From Ehretia macrophylla (lineage: Eukaryota; Streptophyta; Magnoliopsida; Boraginales; Ehretiaceae), in NCBI GenBank assembly GCA_037974665.1, contig CM075767.1, positions 25,879,498 through 25,943,497 of the forward strand: 64,000 nucleotides of DNA. The letters are read 5' to 3'. Below the pieces are notes generated by a model. The model ran no database searches. It was given only the letters and a program-made list of their open reading frames with translations, and was not told the DNA's origin. Position numbers and translations under genes: made by a program. Below are positions 60,179-64,000 of the stretch, piece by piece; within the stretch, counting starts at the first letter, position 1; every line of letters begins with the position of its first letter.

Positions 60179-62565
60179 TGTAAAACCCGACACGAGAGTT
60201 TATATATAATTATATTAATTATATTGCATTCATATTATTTTATATGCATTGGCATCAATTATTTGCATTAATATTAATTATCGTGGATATTTATTGTTTT
60301 ACATGCCAAAATGTTCATTTTCGTGCATTTAGGAATTTTACGTGTCGTAGGCATTAATTGTACTTCAAATACGTCAAGAGTAGTAACTAATTAGTTGCAA
60401 ATCAACCAAAATGGAAAACTAGTAGTACACAACATAGTTGGAGGGCACTCTTGTAATTTGACTCATTAGATATTTGCTCACCTAACTTACGCTATTCTCT
60501 CCCACTCAAAACACACACAAACCCACTAATACACACATAAAAACACTACACACACACTCACACATTTTCAGCACACACACATACACACACAACAAGCTTG
60601 AAAAAAGAGAAAGAAGAAGAAAGAGGAAGAAGAAGAAGGAGAAAAAGCTTTGTCCAGCCATTTCTAGCCATTTTCGAGCTTGTCTTGCACCCTACAACTT
60701 GAGCTAATACTTCTCTTGCATTGTTGAGGTGAGGGATGTTTTGAAAAGTTTTTCTTAAAGTTCATTCTAGATGGCAATATGTATATTTGTTGATTATTCT
60801 TGCTCATAATGCATATACTATACTAAGAGTTTGAAATATGTATTTGAGAATTTTAATGAGCTAAGGAGTTTGAATTTGAGGGGAGTGAAGTTTTATACAT
60901 TTGTTAGTAGGATTGAATTGCTTGTAATATGTGAAAATAGAAGTCAAGAACATTAAGACTTAGTTGGTGTTCTTGGTGTTCTTGGTATTCTTGTTGTTCT
61001 TGGTGAAATTATGTTGAAGGATGTTTATAGCTTGTTAAGTTGTGATTTTTGGAGTTGTAGTTGGGTGGAATTTATGTTTGGTGAAATGGTTAAGAGATAG
61101 CTTTGAGTGGCATAGCAAAAGAAGCAAGAAAAGGAAAGTTCGTGCATTTGATGCACTGTAGCATTCACAAACAGATTTGGCACGACCAGAAGACCCCTAG
61201 CCTACCGGTCGACCGGTGGGAGGGGGGGTCGTCCGCTGGAGAGGGTTCGGGTTTGACAGCTCTGCGCAGTGATTTTTCGAAGGCCATATCTCATTCGTTT
61301 TAACTCCGAATTGAGTTCCGTTTGATTCTAAAACTATCTACTTTCGATGAGCTTCGATTATAAACCAAAATCAGATTAATTGGAATTTGGAAAAGTAGGT
61401 AATTTAACCAGTTAAGTTGGACCAATGCTGTTTTGCTTGTTTCGCATTTCCCTTGTTACCTAGAGTAGTCCAGTCCTAAGGGATTATTGCACTCTCCTTT
61501 GGTATGTGACTATTTTATGAACTATCTAGGGTCATGGAAAACTTAAGTGTGGGTTACATTCAATGCTTTTATTTGATCAAATGCTTGCATATGATGATTT
61601 ACAGGAGGCAACCTACTTTGTTGCCCTCCTACCAAGGTTGTTTTATATCATGTGCTTGCATGTTAATAACTTTTGGCGCCACGGTTGCAACCACAATTAT
61701 GGGTATGGTAATGTTCGTTTCCCCTGGGTAGCATTGGGCTACCAGTCGGTCTCGACTACCATAGTCCCAGGTGATTATCCGGATATAGCCTAATGTTTGG
61801 AGTTTGGGAAAATGGATGAAGATCGACTCAAGGCCGGCCGTCTACAGCAACTGCAAAGAAAACTGTATCCTTTGATATATGGTAAATCTACCTTCACTTA
61901 GGCCCTTGAGGACCTCAGAGGGTAGAGTGATGTGTTATTACTTGTTTAATTATTTCTTGTACTTAATTGCACTCAAGCATATTATGTTTTCAAGAGAGGC
62001 TTTCCAAATGTTAAAATGTTTGCGAAAACCACCCAAGACCATTAACCCTCGCTGAGCTAAGTGTAGCTCATCCCTTTCATGACAATCATTCAGGTGAGGC
62101 CGAGCCTGAGCCAGGGACTCAAGCTGAGGGCGAGGCTTACTTGTGTGACGAGTCGGACTTCTGCTTGTTGTGATCCTATTTGCTTGTATAGTTGAATTTT
62201 TGGATGTTGATATCTATGTTAATATTGAACAACTACATGTATTGTAATATTCTTTTGGATTTGGGTATGTAACTAACCTATGAAACGTATGGACGAAAAT
62301 CGTACTATTGTTTTATTCTTTTGAGGTCTAGATGTCATGGACGACTTGTGGCATGTCGTGCTGATTGAAACTAGGTCTTGTAATTATGAAATAGGCTTAT
62401 GGATGGTGGTATGCCAACAGTTTGGGCACCCCCTTTTTTCTTTTGAAGTTTCTTGCATCTTTATGAATGTTTAAGTTATGAATTAATGATTGTACAGGTT
62501 TATCTATCCCGATCAAGTCACGTTACGGCCTTGTCTTGGCAACAAGTCGGGGTCGGGGCATAACA
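60179..62565 (+). repeat. Gypsy C 3' LTR
   Basis: 2387 bp, partner of 53014-55390; its palindrome is at 61204-61217. Confidence 0.93.
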
Positions 62566-62570
62566 GTTAA

Positions 62571-62700
62571 GTTGCACAAAACTTCTAAGCATCTAATCAT
62601 GCAAAGATTGTGTTCTAGTTCTCTAGTGCTCAAAACTCTTGAAACTTTAAGCATATATATTTGATTACATGGACTACACAAACAAGGTTCTGATACCACT
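62571..62700 (-). other. Copia C leader and primer-binding site, right of the gypsy insertion
   Basis: It contains the primer-binding site at 62686-62698 next to the 5' LTR. It joins 53008 when gypsy C and one GTTAA are removed. Confidence 0.85.
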
Positions 62701-64000
62701 TGAAATGACCGTTTATAATAGGTGAATCACAACATATAATGAGCAAGGTGGAAGCAAACCCGAGATTTCAAAAATTTTCAGCATTATAACATTTGTATTC
62801 ACCATAATACCTTATGTCTAATCCATGTAATCAACATATGTACTACATATATATAAGCATATATATGAATGGACAAGAATTATCAAGTTATACCTCTTGA
62901 AGATCTAACCACGAGGATGAAATAGCACCACCAAGAAGATGAACAAGCTTTGACAAGTCCTCCCACAAATGCAAGAGCTCTAGGTTGTCCACACAAGCTT
63001 GAATGAGTTTTCTTGACCACCAAAGATTTTGTGCTAGACTTCAATGGTGATAAAATTCTGATTTAACTTGAGAGGATGATCAAGACAATGTTCTCTCTCT
63101 TCCTCTTGATATGGACAAAAATTACACAAGGAAAGAGAAGACAAATTGTTCTTCTCAATGCATTGTGTTTCTCTAGGTATGCCTTATGTAATGTGTTCCT
63201 TGTTTTATGCATTGTAGTAGTGAATTTAGAAGACAACAATTGCACTTCTTAATGCATCAAAACATGTGCTTGTCTTCCATCATCTTGGCCATTGATTTCA
63301 AAATTAATGGTCAACTTGATGATATGGAACAATCTTAGCCATTTATTTGGCATCTTCATCTTTCAAGACTAATATGTATATATACATATCATATACATGT
63401 ATATACTTTATTAATCTTGTATTTGTACAATTAATTTAATCGAATCAATATTAGTATAAATTAATGAAACTAACTTTTCGTATTTATACTTTTGCCCCAA
63501 CACTTACAAATAATTACACATTTGGCCCATTACCAATTAATGGTCGAGCATCGCCAACGTTAACAATTTAACATTCCAAAACCAAATTCAAGCTTATCCG
63601 AAAATCATTCAATTACGCTTTATTATGTGTGACTCTCTAGATTTACCGCCATATAGCAATGAAGGAACATTAAACGACTTTAATATATTTTGAGAATTTC
63701 TCCGCCATTCCCAAAATACCCTTACGTTCTAGAGTGACGTCTAGCAACGTATCAAGACAATTTATATAGCAATGAAGTCAAAACAGGTGAATCTATTTAC
63801 AGTCGCGAATTAACGTGCAGTCCAATTTTTCCGTTAATATGTCCCGATCGAATAAGGACCATGATACGATTAAGTCATTTTTGCTCGATTCTATGCCTAG
63901 ATCTAAACTGTAGAATGAGAGATAACATGCATGGAAATACTCCTTTCCATCATCATGCCTTGACCAAGGACTTCTTCATTCAACTACCGAAAATAGATCG
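62701..64000 (-). repeat. Copia C 5' LTR, cut by the window end
   Basis: Matches 45386 onward; about 650 bp should lie beyond position 64000. Confidence 0.9.

Larger units (their letters stand above)
53014..62565 (+). mobile_element. Ty3/gypsy element C, near full length but defective
   Basis: 5' LTR 53014-55390 and 3' LTR 60179-62565 (both start TGTAAAACC). GTTAA at 53009-53013 and 62566-62570 is a perfect target duplication. Primer site TGGTATCAGAGC at 55399-55410; purine tract AAGGAGGGAATGA just before 60179. Coding order gag, protease, reverse transcriptase, RNase H, integrase, chromodomain-like tail is typical of chromoviruses (Tekay/Del-like, inferred). Stops at 56291, 57296, 58961, about 59045 and 59670 and frameshifts near 59160 and 59380 prevent expression of a full polyprotein. 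The first ~400 bp of the LTRs differ at about 16 positions by eye. Confidence 0.95.
45386..64000 (-). mobile_element. Ty1/copia element C (split by gypsy C, runs off the window)
   Basis: 3' LTR 45386-47338 (1953 bp, plus-strand ends TGAAATGACC...CCTAACA) and 5' LTR from 62701, cut by the window end after 1300 bp; they are nearly identical over the shared part. The primer site is 62686-62698 (complement of TGGTATCAGAACC) and the purine tract complement follows 47338 (ATCTCCCACTTGCAC). Gag-pol runs on the minus strand 51338-47339. The leader is interrupted by the gypsy element 53014-62565. Several frameshifts and stops make it defective. Confidence 0.93.

Overview
The window is AT-rich plant nuclear DNA, almost certainly from a dicot: the only cellular genes recognisable are a TIR-NB-LRR (TNL) disease-resistance gene, a class absent from grasses, and a plant 3-ketoacyl-CoA synthase (KCS) gene. 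Both are on the minus strand and both are broken. Most of the rest is transposable-element sequence, much of it nested. I see no rRNA, tRNA, CRISPR or bacterial-style operon.

Region 1 (1-12.3 kb) is one TNL pseudogene read right to left. It has an intact TIR exon (12274-11787), an NB-ARC exon (6558-5471) with two single-base indels, a nonsense codon and a 16-bp tandem duplication, an LRR exon (4485 to about 3023) split by a foldback element with a 9-bp target-site duplication, and a C-terminal C-JID exon (about 515-54). Its introns hold a hAT transposase relic with a triplicated 5' end, a TRIM-like mini-retrotransposon, a CACTA end, several foldback elements, and a 1.36-kb element with perfect 32-bp terminal inverted repeats.

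Region 2 (12.7-26.1 kb) holds a LINE scrap, a decayed minus-strand Ty1/copia element (13625-20812, paired 404-bp LTRs), two PIF/Harbinger-like elements with TAA duplications, a hAT-like non-autonomous element, and a gypsy remnant whose LTRs are separated by only about 214 bp, sitting inside an older inverted-repeat element.

Region 3 (26.1-34.5 kb) holds the KCS pseudogene, then a minus-strand Ty3/gypsy element (27654-34476) that keeps gag and protease but no reverse transcriptase or integrase. Region 4 (34.9-44 kb) has a foldback element, a LINE split by a 2.7-kb solo LTR (perfect CCATG duplication), a copia 5' fragment, a 1.8-kb PIF/Harbinger-like element with a Myb/SANT-like ORF relic and long G runs, and a 1.5-kb solo LTR (perfect TTATG duplication).

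Region 5 (44.2-64 kb) is a three-level nest: an older copia element (about 44222-45385) is interrupted by a second minus-strand copia element (45386 to beyond the window end), which is itself interrupted by a nearly full-length but defective plus-strand Ty3/gypsy element (53014-62565, perfect GTTAA duplication). No transposon here has an uninterrupted coding set, so none looks autonomous. I did not find a clearly new biological system. The most interesting items are the intact TIR exon that could give a TIR-only protein, the foldback family whose arms are ~30-bp tandem repeats, and the Harbinger element with the Myb-like relic.
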